The position numbers and the translations under genes are program-made. This document shows, in pieces, positions 54,751 through 64,000 of a DNA stretch of 64,000 bases; position 1 is the stretch's first letter, and every line of letters begins with the position of its first letter. The DNA comes from Caulobacteraceae bacterium (GTDB taxonomy: Bacteria; Pseudomonadota; Alphaproteobacteria; Caulobacterales; Caulobacteraceae): contig JAIXZX010000001.1 in assembly GCA_027489335.1 (NCBI GenBank), positions 124,001 through 188,000 on the forward strand. The letters run 5' to 3'. The notes beneath the pieces are model-generated. The model was given only the letters and a program-made list of their open reading frames with translations, did no database searches and had not been told where the DNA came from.

Positions 54751-57162
54751 GTGGATCCATTCGAGAGTATCAAGGCGACCTTCTTCCAGGAGTGCGAGGA
54801 GCTGCTGACCGACATGGAGTCGGGGCTTCTGGCCATGGAGCAGGGCGACGACGATTCCGAGACCATCAACGCGGTCTTCCGCGCGGTGCATTCCGTCAAG
54901 GGCGGCGCCGGGGCTTTCGGTCTCGAAGAGCTGATCCGCTTCGCCCACGTCTTCGAGACCGTTCTGGACGAGATGCGCTCAGGCAAGCTGCATCTCACAG
55001 ACGAGGTCGCCAAGGTCCTGCTGCGGGCCTCTGACGTCCTGGCCGACCATGTGGCCGCCGCCCGCAGCGGCGGCAGCGTGGACGAGGGCCGCACCGTCGG
55101 CATGATCGCCGACCTGCAAGGCCTGATCGACCAGGATCGCGCCGCCGAGCTCGGCCTGAACGAAGATGGCGATACAAGCGCCGTCGAGGAGGACTTCGGG
55201 TTCGTACCCGTGGTCCTCAGCCTCGATGAACCCGCCGCCGACGCCCCCGAGGTCGACGTCGCCGCCCTGATGGCCGCGGCCGCCGCGCCGCCGGAGGTCC
55301 CGACCGCTGACGGTGCGGGTACGGCTGGCGCCCCCTTCTGGCGTGTGACCTTCCGGCCCAAGGCCGAGATGTACGCCAAGGCCAATGAAGCCGCCCTGGT
55401 CCTGCGGGAACTGGCGCGCCTGGGGGATGTGGAGGTCGCGCTGGACGCCAGCGCCGTGCCGCCGCTGGACCAGTTGTCGGCCGAGCAAGCCTATCTGACC
55501 TGGACCATTCGCCTCTCCGGCGACAAGAGCGAAGCCGAGGTTCGCGAGGTCTTCGAATTCGTCGAGGACGACTGCGACCTGGAGGTGACCCGCGAAGGCG
55601 AAGCCGTCGCTGAGATCTCCGAGCCCAGCTTCGCCGCCGATGAAGACGCTTCGGCCAGCGCGGTCGAGGCCGCCGCCGCAGCGCCCCTGGATCTTGACGC
55701 CCTGCTTGCGCGGGTTTCCACGCCGCCCGCCGAGCCTGCGGCGCCCACAGCCCCTGCGCCCGAGCCGGTCGCGGCTGCGCCCCTGCCCGCGGCCACGCCT
55801 CCGGCCCAGGACCCCGCCCGTCTGGATGTGGCCGGCCTGATCGCCCTGGCTGAAAAGGCCTCGCAGGATCACGCTCAGACCCAGTCGACCCCCGCCAAGG
55901 CGGAGCCCAAGGCCGACCAGAAAGCCGAGGCCCGAGCGGCCGCCGGCCCCGCCACCGCCGCCACCCCGACCATCCGGGTTGATCTCGACCGGGTGGACCG
56001 GCTGATCAACGCCGTGGGCGAGCTCGTCATCCAGCAGGCCATGCTGTCTCAGCGGGTCTTCGAAAGCGGCCTGGCCCGCTCGTCGGACGTGGCGCTCGGT
56101 CTTGAGGACCTGGAGTTGCTGACCCGGGAGATCCAGGACAGCGTCATGGCCATCCGCGCCCAGCCGGTGAAGTCGGTGTTCCAGCGCATGCCGCGCCTGG
56201 TCCGCGAAGTCGCCGACATGGTGGGCAAGAAGGTCCGTCTGGTTATGGACGGCGAGAACACCGAGGTCGACAAGACGGTCATCGAACGTCTGTCCGACCC
56301 GATCACCCACATGCTGCGCAACGCCATCGACCATGGGCTGGAGACGCCCGAGGAACGTGAGGCCGGCGGCAAGGCCGCAGAGGGCACCGTTCGGCTGGCG
56401 GCCCTGCATCGGGGCGGCCGCATCGTCATCGAGGTGCAGGACGACGGGCGCGGCATCAACCGCCCCCGGGTGCGCGGCATCGCCGTAGCCAAGGGCCTGA
56501 TCGCCGAGGACGCCGTCCTGTCCGACGACGAGATCGACAACCTGATCTTCCTGCCCGGCTTCTCCACCGCCGACGTGGTCTCCGACATCTCCGGCCGCGG
56601 CGTGGGCATGGACGTGGTGAAGCGTTCGATTCAAGCCCTGGGCGGACGGATCTCCATCACCTCGGAGCCTGGCAAGGGCTCGAAATTCTCCATGAGCCTG
56701 CCGCTGACCCTGGCCGTCCTCGACGGCATGGTGGTCTCGGCCGCCGACCAGACCCTGGTGGCGCCGCTCTCCAACATCGTCGAAAGCCTGACCCCGCGGG
56801 CCGAAGACGTTCACCTGATCGGCGGGCGCGACGCGGTGATCTGCATCCGCGACACCTTCGTGCCCCTCATCGATGTCGGCGTGGCCCTGGGCTTCCGCGA
56901 CACCCCCCTGCCGCCGGCCTCGGGCGTGGCCGTGCTGGTGGAAAGCGAAGGGGGCGGTAAGGCCGCCCTGCTGGTCGAGGCCATCCAGGGCCAGCGCCAG
57001 GTCGTCATCAAGAGCCTGGAAGCCAACTACCAGCATATCCACGGGGTCGCTGCGGCGACCATCCTGGGCGATGGCCGGGTGGCGCTGATCCTGGATGTCG
57101 ACGCCCTGGTGACGACCTCGCGCCGCAAGGCGCCCCGTATCGAGAAGCGAATGGCGGTTTGA
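54751..57162 (+). CDS. cheA: Chemotaxis histidine kinase CheA
   Basis: 803 residues. The HPt domain carries the phospho-His 47 in [16 protein letters not shown]2-like region and a long Ala/Pro-rich linker (about 300-400) follow. The dimerisation domain starts near 410 ([20 protein letters not shown]), then the ATPase with [12 protein letters not shown] (N box) and [10 protein letters not shown] (G2), and the CheW-like domain (about 650-795). GTG start after GGAG. Phosphorylates the CheY proteins and CheB. Confidence 0.96.
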   Translation: MDPFESIKATFFQECEELLTDMESGLLAMEQGDDDSETINAVFRAVHSVKGGAGAFGLEELIRFAHVFETVLDEMRSGKLHLTDEVAKVLLRASDVLADHVAAARSGGSVDEGRTVGMIADLQGLIDQDRAAELGLNEDGDTSAVEEDFGFVPVVLSLDEPAADAPEVDVAALMAAAAAPPEVPTADGAGTAGAPFWRVTFRPKAEMYAKANEAALVLRELARLGDVEVALDASAVPPLDQLSAEQAYLTWTIRLSGDKSEAEVREVFEFVEDDCDLEVTREGEAVAEISEPSFAADEDASASAVEAAAAAPLDLDALLARVSTPPAEPAAPTAPAPEPVAAAPLPAATPPAQDPARLDVAGLIALAEKASQDHAQTQSTPAKAEPKADQKAEARAAAGPATAATPTIRVDLDRVDRLINAVGELVIQQAMLSQRVFESGLARSSDVALGLEDLELLTREIQDSVMAIRAQPVKSVFQRMPRLVREVADMVGKKVRLVMDGENTEVDKTVIERLSDPITHMLRNAIDHGLETPEEREAGGKAAEGTVRLAALHRGGRIVIEVQDDGRGINRPRVRGIAVAKGLIAEDAVLSDDEIDNLIFLPGFSTADVVSDISGRGVGMDVVKRSIQALGGRISITSEPGKGSKFSMSLPLTLAVLDGMVVSAADQTLVAPLSNIVESLTPRAEDVHLIGGRDAVICIRDTFVPLIDVGVALGFRDTPLPPASGVAVLVESEGGGKAALLVEAIQGQRQVVIKSLEANYQHIHGVAAATILGDGRVALILDVDALVTTSRRKAPRIEKRMAV

Positions 57163-57164
57163 CC

Positions 57165-57632
57165 ATGACAGACACCGTGACCCAAGGCGTCGCCCAGCGG
57201 CGCGAACTGATCGCGTTCCGCATCGGCGACCAGGAGTTCTGCGTCGACATCATGTCGGTGCGGGAGATCCGTGGCTGGGCGCCGGCCACCCCGCTGCCGC
57301 GCACCCCCTCCTTCGTGAAGGGCGTCATCAACCTGCGCGGCGCGGTGCTGCCGATCATCGACCTTGGCGCCCGGCTTGGCCTGAACACCTCCGAGCCCAC
57401 CGCCCGTCACGTCATCATGGTCGTCCATATCGGCGAGCGCACCATCGGCCTGCTGGTCGATGCGGTGTCGGACATCATCAATATGAGCGACGATCTGGTC
57501 CAGCCGACCCCGGACGTGGCCAGCGACCAGGTGAAGACCTTCGTGAAAGGGCTGTTCGCCCTTGATGGCCGCATGGTCAGCCTGATCGCCCTGGACCGCG
57601 TCCTGCCCGAGACCGAAGCCGAGGCGGCATGA
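57165..57632 (+). CDS. cheW: Chemotaxis coupling protein CheW
   Basis: 155 residues of the CheW fold: [24 protein letters not shown] and [17 protein letters not shown], as [12 protein letters not shown] and [11 protein letters not shown], are characteristic. It links CheA to McpA. ATG 57165 begins 2 bp after the cheA stop; its end overlaps cheR by 4 bp. Confidence 0.95.
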   Translation: MTDTVTQGVAQRRELIAFRIGDQEFCVDIMSVREIRGWAPATPLPRTPSFVKGVINLRGAVLPIIDLGARLGLNTSEPTARHVIMVVHIGERTIGLLVDAVSDIINMSDDLVQPTPDVASDQVKTFVKGLFALDGRMVSLIALDRVLPETEAEAA

Positions 57633-58519
57633 CGCAGACCCCGGACTCCCGGCGCGGCGCGAAAAACGAAGGTCTGGTCGACGGCGAGTTCCTGCTGACG
57701 GCCGAGGACTTCCGCAAGATCGCCCAGATCCTGCATTCCTATGCCGGCATCGCCCTGAACGAAGGCAAGGCGGCCCTGGTCTATTCGCGCCTGGCCAAGC
57801 GTCTGCGCACGCTCGGCCTGCGCAATTTCAGGGAATACTGCGCCCTGGTGGAGGACGTCGACGCCCTGGACGAGCGCCAGGCCATGATGGCCGCGCTGAC
57901 CACCAATGTGACGCGCTTCTTCCGCGAGCCTCACCACTTCGACCACCTGCGCGACCAGGTGATGCCCGAGCTCGCCGCCCGCGCCCGGGCCGGCGGTCGG
58001 GTGCGCATGTGGTCGGCCGCCTGCTCCAACGGCCAGGAGCCCTACTCCATGGCCATCACCCTGCTTTCGGTCCTGCCTGAGGCCGCCAAGCTGGACGTGA
58101 AGATCCTGGCCACCGACATCGACCCCAACATGGTCGCCGAGGGCAAGGCCGGGTGCTACCGGGAAGACTCCGTCTCCCCTGTGCCTCTGGAGCTGCGACG
58201 GCGCTGGTTCGAGAAGGTTCAGGCCGCCGATGGCCGCGTCTGGTCGGTCTCCCCCGAGCTGCGGGACCTGGTGTCGTTCCGTGAGCTGAACCTCATCGGC
58301 GACTGGCCGATGCGCGGCCGGTTCGACGTAATCTTCTGCCGCAACGTGGTGATCTATTTCGACGAGCCCACCCAGGAGCGCATCTGGAGCCGCTTCGTCC
58401 CGGCCATGAACCCCGGCGGCACCCTCTATATCGGCCATTCCGAGCGGGTCAGCGGCCCGGCTGTCTCCACCCTCGAGACGTCCGGCCTGACCACCTATCG
58501 CTTGAGGACCAAGCCATGA
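57629..58519 (+). CDS. cheR: Chemotaxis receptor methyltransferase CheR
   Basis: 296 residues with a small helical N-terminal domain, then a SAM methyltransferase domain with [14 protein letters not shown] (motif I), DIDPNMV and FCRNVVIYF. Methylates receptor glutamates for adaptation; the GWEEF tail of McpA may be its docking peptide. Overlaps cheW and cheB by 4 bp each. Confidence 0.95.
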   Translation: MTQTPDSRRGAKNEGLVDGEFLLTAEDFRKIAQILHSYAGIALNEGKAALVYSRLAKRLRTLGLRNFREYCALVEDVDALDERQAMMAALTTNVTRFFREPHHFDHLRDQVMPELAARARAGGRVRMWSAACSNGQEPYSMAITLLSVLPEAAKLDVKILATDIDPNMVAEGKAGCYREDSVSPVPLELRRRWFEKVQAADGRVWSVSPELRDLVSFRELNLIGDWPMRGRFDVIFCRNVVIYFDEPTQERIWSRFVPAMNPGGTLYIGHSERVSGPAVSTLETSGLTTYRLRTKP

Positions 58520-59553
58520 CCGTCCGCGTACTTATCGTCGACGACTCGGCGACCATGCGCAGCCTCATCGCCGCCACCCTGCGACAGGATCCCGAGATCG
58601 AGGTCCTCGGCTTCGCCAATGATCCGCTGGAGGCCCGGGAGGCGATCAAGCGCCTGAACCCCGACGTCATCACCCTGGACGTCGAGATGCCGCACATGAG
58701 CGGCCTCGACTTCCTCGAGAAGATCATGCGCCTGCGGCCCATGCCCGTGGTCATGGTCTCCACCCTGACCCAGGCCGGGGCCGACGCGACCCTGTCGGCC
58801 ATGGAGCTCGGGGCCGTCGACTGCGTCGGCAAACCCGGGGCGGGACACACCGCCTCGGAGGCGTTCGCCGACCTCGCCGAAAAGGTGAAGGCCGCCGCCC
58901 GCGCCCGGGTCCGCCCCTTCTCCGGACCGGTGGTCCGCGCCGAGGAAAACCGCACCTACCGGGCCGAGGACATCATCGTCGCCATCGGCTCCTCCACGGG
59001 CGGGGTCGAGGCGCTGATGACCATTCTCTCAGGCTTCCCGGCCACCTGCCCGCCGACCGTCATCACCCAGCACATGCCTGCGACCTTCACCAAGAGCTTC
59101 GCCGAGCGCCTGGACCGGGTGTCCGGCGCCAAGGTGGCCGAGGCCTGGGACGGCGCGCGCCTCGCGCCCGGCCATGTCTATCTGGCTCCGGGCGGCGTCG
59201 CCCACCTCGAGGTCACCGGAACCACCCACCCCACCTGCCGCCTGCGGGTCGATGAGCCGGTCAATGGCCATCGCCCCTCTGTGGACGTTCTGTTCGAGTC
59301 GGTCGCCCGGCTGAACCGCCCGTCCCTTGGCGTCATCCTGACCGGCATGGGCCGCGACGGCGCCCAGGGTCTGCTGACCATGCGCCGGGCCGGCGCCCAC
59401 ACCCTGGGACAGGATGAGTCCAGCTGCGTGGTCTATGGAATGCCCCGCGCCGCTCACGAGATCGGGGCGGTGGAAAAACAGTCGCCGCTTGCTCGCATGA
59501 GCGCGGCAATCCTTGGTCTATGCGCGGCCACTGAGCCGCAAAGGAGCGCCTGA
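58516..59553 (+). CDS. cheB: Chemotaxis methylesterase CheB
   Basis: 345 residues. A receiver (IVDDSATMR; phospho-Asp in [11 protein letters not shown]) is joined to a methylesterase domain with the catalytic Ser in [11 protein letters not shown] (about residue 157), the His in [10 protein letters not shown] and the Asp in GMGRDGAQG. Deamidates/demethylates receptors when phosphorylated. Overlaps cheR by 4 bp and the next cheY by one base. Confidence 0.95.
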   Translation: MTVRVLIVDDSATMRSLIAATLRQDPEIEVLGFANDPLEAREAIKRLNPDVITLDVEMPHMSGLDFLEKIMRLRPMPVVMVSTLTQAGADATLSAMELGAVDCVGKPGAGHTASEAFADLAEKVKAAARARVRPFSGPVVRAEENRTYRAEDIIVAIGSSTGGVEALMTILSGFPATCPPTVITQHMPATFTKSFAERLDRVSGAKVAEAWDGARLAPGHVYLAPGGVAHLEVTGTTHPTCRLRVDEPVNGHRPSVDVLFESVARLNRPSLGVILTGMGRDGAQGLLTMRRAGAHTLGQDESSCVVYGMPRAAHEIGAVEKQSPLARMSAAILGLCAATEPQRSA

Positions 59554-59942
59554 TGCCCGCCCCCGGAGCCATCAAGACCTTGATCGCCGATGATCAGCAA
59601 TCCATGCGCTCGCTGATCCGCACCAGCCTGAACGCCCTGGGCATCAACCAGACCCGGGAAGCCGCCGATGGGGAGGACGCCCTGCGCGCCCTGCTGGCCC
59701 AGCCCGCCAATCTGGTGATCACCGACTTCAACATGCCCAAGCTGGATGGCCTGGGTCTGCTGCGCGCCATTCGCGCCCACGGGCCCATCTCCAAGACGGC
59801 GGTCATCATGCTGACCGGCCGGGCTGACCGCGAGCTGGTGCAGCGGGCGGTGCAGTTCGGCGTCAACAATTATCTGGTCAAACCCTTCACCACCGCGACG
59901 CTGAAGGAAAAGATCGAAGCCGTTTTCGGGCCGCTTGAATGA
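59553..59942 (+). CDS. cheY2: Chemotaxis response regulator CheY (second)
   Basis: 129 residues, complete receiver with DD (IADDQQSMRS), phospho-Asp in ITDFNMPKLDG, Thr in MLTGRAD and Lys in LVKPFTT. The Caulobacter operon likewise has several CheYs. Its role (motor binding or phosphate sink) is unknown. Starts on the cheB stop (TGATG) and overlaps cheD by 4 bp. Confidence 0.93.
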   Translation: MPAPGAIKTLIADDQQSMRSLIRTSLNALGINQTREAADGEDALRALLAQPANLVITDFNMPKLDGLGLLRAIRAHGPISKTAVIMLTGRADRELVQRAVQFGVNNYLVKPFTTATLKEKIEAVFGPLE

Positions 59943-60496
59943 TCGTTGAAAACATCTCCCAGCGCGCCGGCAAGCGGGTCCATGTGGTCCAGGGCGAGCA
60001 CTATGTCACCGGCGATCCCGAGGTCACCCTGACGACCATCCTGGGAAGCTGCGTGGCCGTGTGCCTGTGGGATCCAGAGCGCGGCGTCGGGGGGATGAAT
60101 CACTTCCTGTTGCCGGAGGGCAAGGCCGAGGGCGCCAACGAAGGCCGCCGCTATGGGGCCTTCGCCATGGAGCTGCTGATCAACGAACTCCTGCGGCTGG
60201 GCGCCCGTCGCGAGCGCCTGCAGGCCAAGCTGTTTGGCGGGGCGCGGATGTTCAGCGGTCTGTCGGACGTGGGCGCCTCGAACATCGCCTTCGCAGAGCG
60301 GTTCATGCGCGACGAAGGCATTCCGGTCATGGGCACCAGCCTCGGGGGCTTCGGCGCCCGACGGATCCAGTTCTGGCCCACCACGGGTCGGGCCCAGCAG
60401 AAGACCGTGACCGACACCCAGGAACTCACGACACTCAAAGAGGTCCCCAAGCCGGCCCCCGTGGTCGTCGACGACGGCGCTGTGGAGCTGTTCTGA
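59939..60496 (+). CDS. cheD: Chemotaxis receptor deamidase CheD
   Basis: 185 residues. The catalytic Cys is in TILGSCVAVCLWD (about 42) and the His in GGMNHFLLPEG. CheD deamidates glutamines on receptors and often interacts with CheC-type phosphatases; no cheC is in the operon. A hydrophilic C-terminal tail follows the core. The stop shares a base with the cheU start. Confidence 0.93.
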   Translation: MIVENISQRAGKRVHVVQGEHYVTGDPEVTLTTILGSCVAVCLWDPERGVGGMNHFLLPEGKAEGANEGRRYGAFAMELLINELLRLGARRERLQAKLFGGARMFSGLSDVGASNIAFAERFMRDEGIPVMGTSLGGFGARRIQFWPTTGRAQQKTVTDTQELTTLKEVPKPAPVVVDDGAVELF

Positions 60497-60876
60497 TGCG
60501 CCCGGGCCAGGTCGCCGTCCTCGCGCCGCCGCTCCTCTCCGCCCTGGCCGCGGAAATGGATCACGCCGGCGACCTGTGCGCCCGCCTGGAAGAGCTTGTC
60601 ACCCGCCTGGCGGCCGCCGTGGACGGCGAACCCCGGGAGTTGGCCCTCAGCGAGGCCCAGACCCTGGACGTCCTGACCCAGCATCTGGCCTCCCTGGCGG
60701 TCTTCATGCGCGGTATTTCCGGGCAGCTGACCACCGCCAGATCCGTCGACCCCGACGCCGTGCTCGCCCAGGTGCCGCTCAGTGATCTGGCGGCCCGGCT
60801 TCGCGCCGTGCTGAACAACGCCGCCCAGATTCCGCCGACGCCAGATGGCGCGTCCGGCGACCTCGATCTGTTCTAA
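60496..60876 (+). CDS. cheU: CheU, Caulobacterales chemotaxis protein
   Basis: A 126-residue alpha-helical protein of unknown biochemical function. Assigned by its place between cheD and the third cheY, as in Caulobacter, and by helical repeats (LEELVTRLAAAVDGE; LTQHLASLAVFMRG). No catalytic motif. It ends in acidic LDLF. It could be a small phosphatase or adaptor, but this is speculation. Confidence 0.75.
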   Translation: MRPGQVAVLAPPLLSALAAEMDHAGDLCARLEELVTRLAAAVDGEPRELALSEAQTLDVLTQHLASLAVFMRGISGQLTTARSVDPDAVLAQVPLSDLAARLRAVLNNAAQIPPTPDGASGDLDLF

Positions 60877-60887
60877 GGGTCGCCAAG

Positions 60888-61484
60888 GTGAGCCTGCACC
60901 CCGATGTCCGGCTGAACCTGGCGCGCTCCAACGTCCTGCTGATCGACGACAACGAGCAGGCGCTTGAAGTGCTGGCCTCCATCTTCCGGGGCTTTGGCGT
61001 CCACCGGCAGGTGAAGTGTGGTTCGGCCGCCGACGCCCAGGCCGTGCTGCGCAGTCGCGAGATCGATCTGATCGTCTGCGATACAGTCATGCCCGATATG
61101 GACGGCTACGCCTTCGTCCGCTGGCTCCGCCGGGAAGGTCCAGAGGAGGCGCGCTTCGCCCCGGTGATCATGCTGACCGGTCACGCCGCGCGCTCCACCA
61201 TCGAAAGCAGCCGCGACTGCGGCGCCAACTTCATCGTCTCCAAGCCCTTTACCCCAGAGGTCCTGCTGCAGCGGATCTACTGGGTGGCCAAGGACGAGCG
61301 CTCCATGGTCCGCAGCGATTCCTATGTGGGCCCCGACCGCCGCTTCCGGAACATCGGGCCCCCGCTCGGGGTCAAGGGCCGGCGTAAGGATGATCTGTCG
61401 GCCCACATCGGGATAGCCAAGGATCCGAACATGGATCAGGACGAAATCGACAACCTGCTGAAGCCGCAAAGGGCTGTCCTATGA
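60888..61484 (+). CDS. cheY3: Chemotaxis response regulator CheY-III with C-terminal tail
   Basis: 198 residues. Intact receiver: DD in LLIDDNEQA, phospho-Asp in VCDTVMPDMDG, Thr in MLTGHAA, Lys in VSKPFTP. A 60-residue tail with SYVGPDRRFRNIGPP, GRRKDD and a conserved PNMDQDEIDNLL ending is shared with the copy at 51036. Arginine-rich tails on Caulobacter CheY-like (Cle) proteins bind c-di-GMP, so this tail may do so; that is inference. Overlaps cheE by 4 bp. Confidence 0.9.
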   Translation: MSLHPDVRLNLARSNVLLIDDNEQALEVLASIFRGFGVHRQVKCGSAADAQAVLRSREIDLIVCDTVMPDMDGYAFVRWLRREGPEEARFAPVIMLTGHAARSTIESSRDCGANFIVSKPFTPEVLLQRIYWVAKDERSMVRSDSYVGPDRRFRNIGPPLGVKGRRKDDLSAHIGIAKDPNMDQDEIDNLLKPQRAVL

Positions 61485-61960
61485 GCGACGCCGAAATCTT
61501 CAAGGTGCGCAACCGCCTGGCCAACCATGTGAGCGAACCCGGCGGCATGACCGCGGGCATGGCGGGCACCCGTGCGGCCCGGGAGCTGGCGGCCCAGCAG
61601 GGCAAGTCCTACGAGGCGATCGGCGAAGCCTTGGAGACCCTGGAATGGCTCTGCCAGGACAAGTCCGCGCCGATGGATTCAGTCTATGACCTGTCCACCA
61701 CCGTGCTCGATATCGCCGGACTGTTCGACGACAAGCAGCTCTGCCGCGCCGCCTACAGCCTCTGTGAACTGGCTGACAAGCTGCGGACCCGCGGCGCCGC
61801 CGACTGGGCGCCGATCAAGATCCATGTGAACGGCATGCGGCTGATCTGGAACACGCCTGAGGCCAGCCGCGAGAGTCTGAACGCCATGGTCGAGGGCCTC
61901 TGGAGCCTGACCGAGCATCTCAGCATCGAGGACGGCGAGCCCGAGGCGCCAGCCGCCTGA
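61481..61960 (+). CDS. cheE: CheE, Caulobacterales chemotaxis protein
   Basis: 159 residues, the last gene of the che operon. Paralogous to the protein at 50563 (see there). Helical, with the AAYSLCELADKL block near residues 87-98. No catalytic motif or known activity; the strict pairing with a tailed CheY in both loci suggests that the two proteins work together. ATG overlaps the cheY3 stop by 4 bp. Confidence 0.82.
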   Translation: MSDAEIFKVRNRLANHVSEPGGMTAGMAGTRAARELAAQQGKSYEAIGEALETLEWLCQDKSAPMDSVYDLSTTVLDIAGLFDDKQLCRAAYSLCELADKLRTRGAADWAPIKIHVNGMRLIWNTPEASRESLNAMVEGLWSLTEHLSIEDGEPEAPAA

Positions 61961-62014
61961 GCGCGAGCCGCCGCCGGAGGCCCGAGGGCCCCCAGCGGCG
62001 TTTAGGCCGGCCGA

Positions 62015-63154
62015 TCAGGCCTCGTTGGTGAAGATCACCGTGCCCGAAGCGGCGAACATGCCGCCCACCCCGTGACAGACGCTGATCTTGGCGCCCTCCA
62101 CCTGGGCCGGCGCGATGCCGCGCATCTGACGCACGCTCTCCTGCAGGGCGTACATGCCGTACATCCCTGAGTGCATGTAGGAGAGCCCGCCGCCATTGGT
62201 GTTCAAGGGCAGCTTGCCGCCGATGGCGGTGTTGCGGCCATTGATGAAGTCCTTGGCCTCGCCCGGCTTGCAGAAGCCGAGGTCTTCCAGGCCATAGAGC
62301 GGCAGGTGAGCAAACGCGTCATAGATCATCAGGTGATCGACGTCGGCGTGGCTGATGCCGGCCTCGTCAAAGGCCTTCTTGCCCGAAACGCGGAAGGCCT
62401 TGGAGGTGGTGAAGTCCTCCATCTGGCTGACCATCGGGGTTTCCACGCTCTCGCCTGTGCCCAGGACATAGACCGGCTTCTGCGGGAAGTCCTTGGCCCG
62501 CTCGGCGCTGGTCAGGATCAGCGCGCCGCCGCCGTCGGTGACCAGGCAGCACATCAGCTTGCGGAACGGCCAGGCGATCATGTCGGAGTTCAGGACATCA
62601 TCGATGGTGATCGGATCGCGATAGGAGGCGCGGGGGTTTTTGGCCGCCCATTCCCGCTGGATCACCGCCACATTGGCCAAGTCTTCCTCGGTGACCCCAT
62701 AGGTCTTCATGTAGCGAAGCACGGGGATGGTGAACATGGTCGGCGGGGCCGTGACCCCATAGGGCATTTCGAACTGCCCCATCAGGCTGGACGGCGCGCG
62801 GCCAAAGCCCCCGGCGCCCACCCGCGAACGGCCCGACTCGCCATGCGTGATCAGGACGGTGGTGCACAGGCCCGCATTGATGGCCGCGGCCGCGTGGCGG
62901 ACATGCAGCATGAAGGAGCAGCCGCCGACGCTGGTGCCATCGGCATAGGTCGGCGTGATCCCGAGGTACTGGGCGAGTTCCACCGGCGAGATGCCGGCGC
63001 AGGCCACGCCGTCGATATCGGTGGGCTTCAGGCCGGCGTCGGCCATGGCGTTGAGCGCCGCGTCAGCGTGGAGGCCGATCACGGACACGTCCGGAATCTT
63101 GCCCATCTTGGTGGTCTCGGCCGCGCCGACGACCGCAACGGATTTCTGCATCAT
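62015..63154 (-). CDS. SCP2-type thiolase family protein
   Basis: 379 residues of the lipid-transfer/SCP2 thiolase subfamily. The active-site Cys in SVGGCSFM (about residue 79) and the C-terminal ISVCHGVGGMFAASG with the His are conserved. Members of this subgroup often act with a DUF35 protein in acyl-CoA or sterol side-chain metabolism, and such a gene is 7 bp upstream here. Whether it catalyses thiolysis or an aldol-type cleavage is not decided by sequence. Confidence 0.87.
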   Translation of the reverse strand: MMQKSVAVVGAAETTKMGKIPDVSVIGLHADAALNAMADAGLKPTDIDGVACAGISPVELAQYLGITPTYADGTSVGGCSFMLHVRHAAAAINAGLCTTVLITHGESGRSRVGAGGFGRAPSSLMGQFEMPYGVTAPPTMFTIPVLRYMKTYGVTEEDLANVAVIQREWAAKNPRASYRDPITIDDVLNSDMIAWPFRKLMCCLVTDGGGALILTSAERAKDFPQKPVYVLGTGESVETPMVSQMEDFTTSKAFRVSGKKAFDEAGISHADVDHLMIYDAFAHLPLYGLEDLGFCKPGEAKDFINGRNTAIGGKLPLNTNGGGLSYMHSGMYGMYALQESVRQMRGIAPAQVEGAKISVCHGVGGMFAASGTVIFTNEA

Positions 63155-63161
63155 GGTCGCC

Positions 63162-63569
63162 TTACCCCTTGGCCGGCTGGAAGAACGGCAGCGTGATGGT
63201 GTCGCTCATCTTCTCGAAGACAACCTCGAGGGGCATGTCGAGCACCAGGGCTTCCGGGGTCTGGGGGCAGCCGACGATGTTGGTCATCATCCGCGGGCCT
63301 TCCTCGAGCTGCACCACGGCGATGGCGTAGGGCTCGGTCCCCATGTCCGGGCGGGGACGATGGTTGATCACGTAGGAATAGAGGGTGGCGCGACCGCTGG
63401 CCTTGAAGACCTCGACATTGCGCGAGCCGGTCTTGGGCGCGAACGGGCGCGGCGGGAAATAGGCTTCACCGGTCTCCTTGCAACGCTGGAGCAGCAGCTC
63501 CCCGTTGCGGGTACCGTCCCAGAAATGCTGGGTCTCCGGAGTCGGCTCCGGCAAAATGCGAGGCGGCAT
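63162..63569 (-). CDS. DUF35 OB-fold protein, thiolase partner, zinc ribbon degenerate
   Basis: 135 residues. The C-terminal OB fold (GRATLYSYVINHR and PYAIAVVQLEEGPRMMTNIVGC) is typical of DUF35 partners of SCP2 thiolases. The N-terminal rubredoxin-like zinc ribbon normally has CxxCG then PPRxxCPxC; here it reads LLLQRCKETGEAYFPPRPFAP, as QRCKETGEAYFPPRPFAP, so only one of four Cys ligands remains. ATG 63569 follows GGAG. Precedes the thiolase by 7 bp. Confidence 0.82.
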   Translation of the reverse strand: MPPRILPEPTPETQHFWDGTRNGELLLQRCKETGEAYFPPRPFAPKTGSRNVEVFKASGRATLYSYVINHRPRPDMGTEPYAIAVVQLEEGPRMMTNIVGCPQTPEALVLDMPLEVVFEKMSDTITLPFFQPAKG

Positions 63570-63667
63570 AAGTCTCCATCCCTCAAACAATGTTTTCAAA
63601 AATCCCGGCCTGTTCCGGCCGAGCGGGCGTCAGAAAAGACGAGAGCGGCGCGCTTGTCGACCGGCTT

Positions 63668-63725
63668 AGAGCCTTGAGCCCGTTTCGTCCGACAACCGGT
63701 TCCCACTTATGGGAACGCGCCCTAG
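63668..63725. repeat. Intergenic palindromic sequence with GTTCCCA/TGGGAAC hairpin
   Basis: GTTCCCA-CTTA-TGGGAAC (about 63699-63716) lies in a stretch GACAACCGGTTCCCACTTATG that matches, from memory, a dispersed element of alphaproteobacterial genomes. It separates the DUF35-thiolase pair from the upstream gene. No second copy is in the window. Confidence 0.4.
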
Positions 63726-64000
63726 ACCGGAGAGCCCGAAAGTCGCCGCCGGTCGCTGGCCGCAGCCAGGGCGCGCCAGACCTCTGACTCAAGGGCCTTG
63801 GCGTCTGGATCGCCCCGCCGCTCCAGTTCCGCATGCAGGGCGATCAGGGCCACCTTCAGCTCGCCATTGGCGCTCTGCAGGGCGCTGAGCCGCAGGCTCT
63901 CGTCGCGGCCTTGGGCCAGGGCCTCCAGCCAGCGGCGGCGGGATTCTTCACCCCAGACCTTCGCCCCGGCCGCCAGCAGGCTGCGGAGTTCGGCGTTTTC
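63722..64000 (-). CDS. Unidentified protein, N-terminal part outside window
   Basis: The last 92 residues of an open frame that enters the window from the right edge and ends at TAG 63722. Seen are a charged, probably coiled-coil region (LRSLLAAGAKVWGEESRRR) and repeated Leu/Ala heptads (SANGELKVALIALHAELERRG). No family is recognised. Codon use is like that of the neighbours. It could be an acyl-CoA-related protein or an unrelated hypothetical; the missing N-terminus is needed. Confidence 0.6.
   Translation of the reverse strand, partial: ENAELRSLLAAGAKVWGEESRRRWLEALAQGRDESLRLSALQSANGELKVALIALHAELERRGDPDAKALESEVWRALAAASDRRRLSGSPV

Noticed and set aside
54979..57042. Open frame of 687 codons antisense to cheA
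   Set aside because: Composition is rich in Gly/His/Asp/Arg, as expected of the reverse of Ala/Val/Leu codons; cheA is certain on the other strand.

Overview
The window is high-GC, densely coded chromosomal DNA from an alphaproteobacterium, almost certainly a member of the Caulobacteraceae (Caulobacter/Phenylobacterium-like). The main evidence is the che operon in the order mcpA-cheX-cheY-cheA-cheW-cheR-cheB-cheY-cheD-cheU-cheY-cheE, which is the Caulobacter arrangement including the rare genes cheU and cheE. A type II secretion system next to a TonB receptor and an ElpS-like surface lipoprotein points the same way. I saw no rRNA, tRNA, CRISPR array, prophage or insertion sequence. The genus cannot be fixed from the sequence alone.

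Layout. 1-10 kb: end of gshA, rsmE, ppk2, an HWE-type sensor kinase overlapping a YcaQ/AlkX-type DNA glycosylase, a methyltransferase, and a tandem pair of ABC exporters preceded by a well-formed promoter and an 18-codon leader ORF. 10-22 kb: mostly housekeeping genes (ubiA, an XRE/MmyB regulator, a fatty acid desaturase, a methyltransferase, a gamma-glutamyltransferase, a UrcA protein, a ubiD-family gene, an EamA exporter, a MAPEG protein, pmbA-cysQ-DUF4170). Two structured intergenic repeats lie in this stretch. 22-39.5 kb: a phosphate-linked secretion block made of pstS, the prepilin peptidase gspO, the complete gspC-N operon, a TonB-dependent receptor and a secreted lipoprotein. 39.6-50.6 kb: a potassium channel, an MscS channel, otsA, an SLC13 permease, an exported RidA with a Tat-exported amine oxidase, and putA with its divergent Lrp-type regulator. 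50.6-62 kb: chemotaxis genes, including an inverted, diverged copy of the cheY3-cheE pair. 62-64 kb: a thiolase with its DUF35 partner and the end of an unidentified gene.

The most coherent functional unit is the phosphate block. PhoB-box-like direct repeats (CTGTCAT-type heptamers on an 11-bp period) lie upstream of pstS, gspC and the lipoprotein gene, and gspO sits directly downstream of pstS. The sequence therefore predicts that the whole type II secretion machine, including its prepilin peptidase, is induced by phosphate starvation together with a surface lipoprotein and an outer-membrane receptor. This fits what is known of Caulobacter ElpS, but here the regulatory logic can be read from the DNA.

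Other points of interest are the leader ORF with a hairpin before the ABC exporters, the duplicated CheY/CheE pair with a degenerate receiver, the co-exported oxidase/RidA pair, the K+ channel with a zinc-ribbon tail, and intergenic repeats with complementary hairpin loops.
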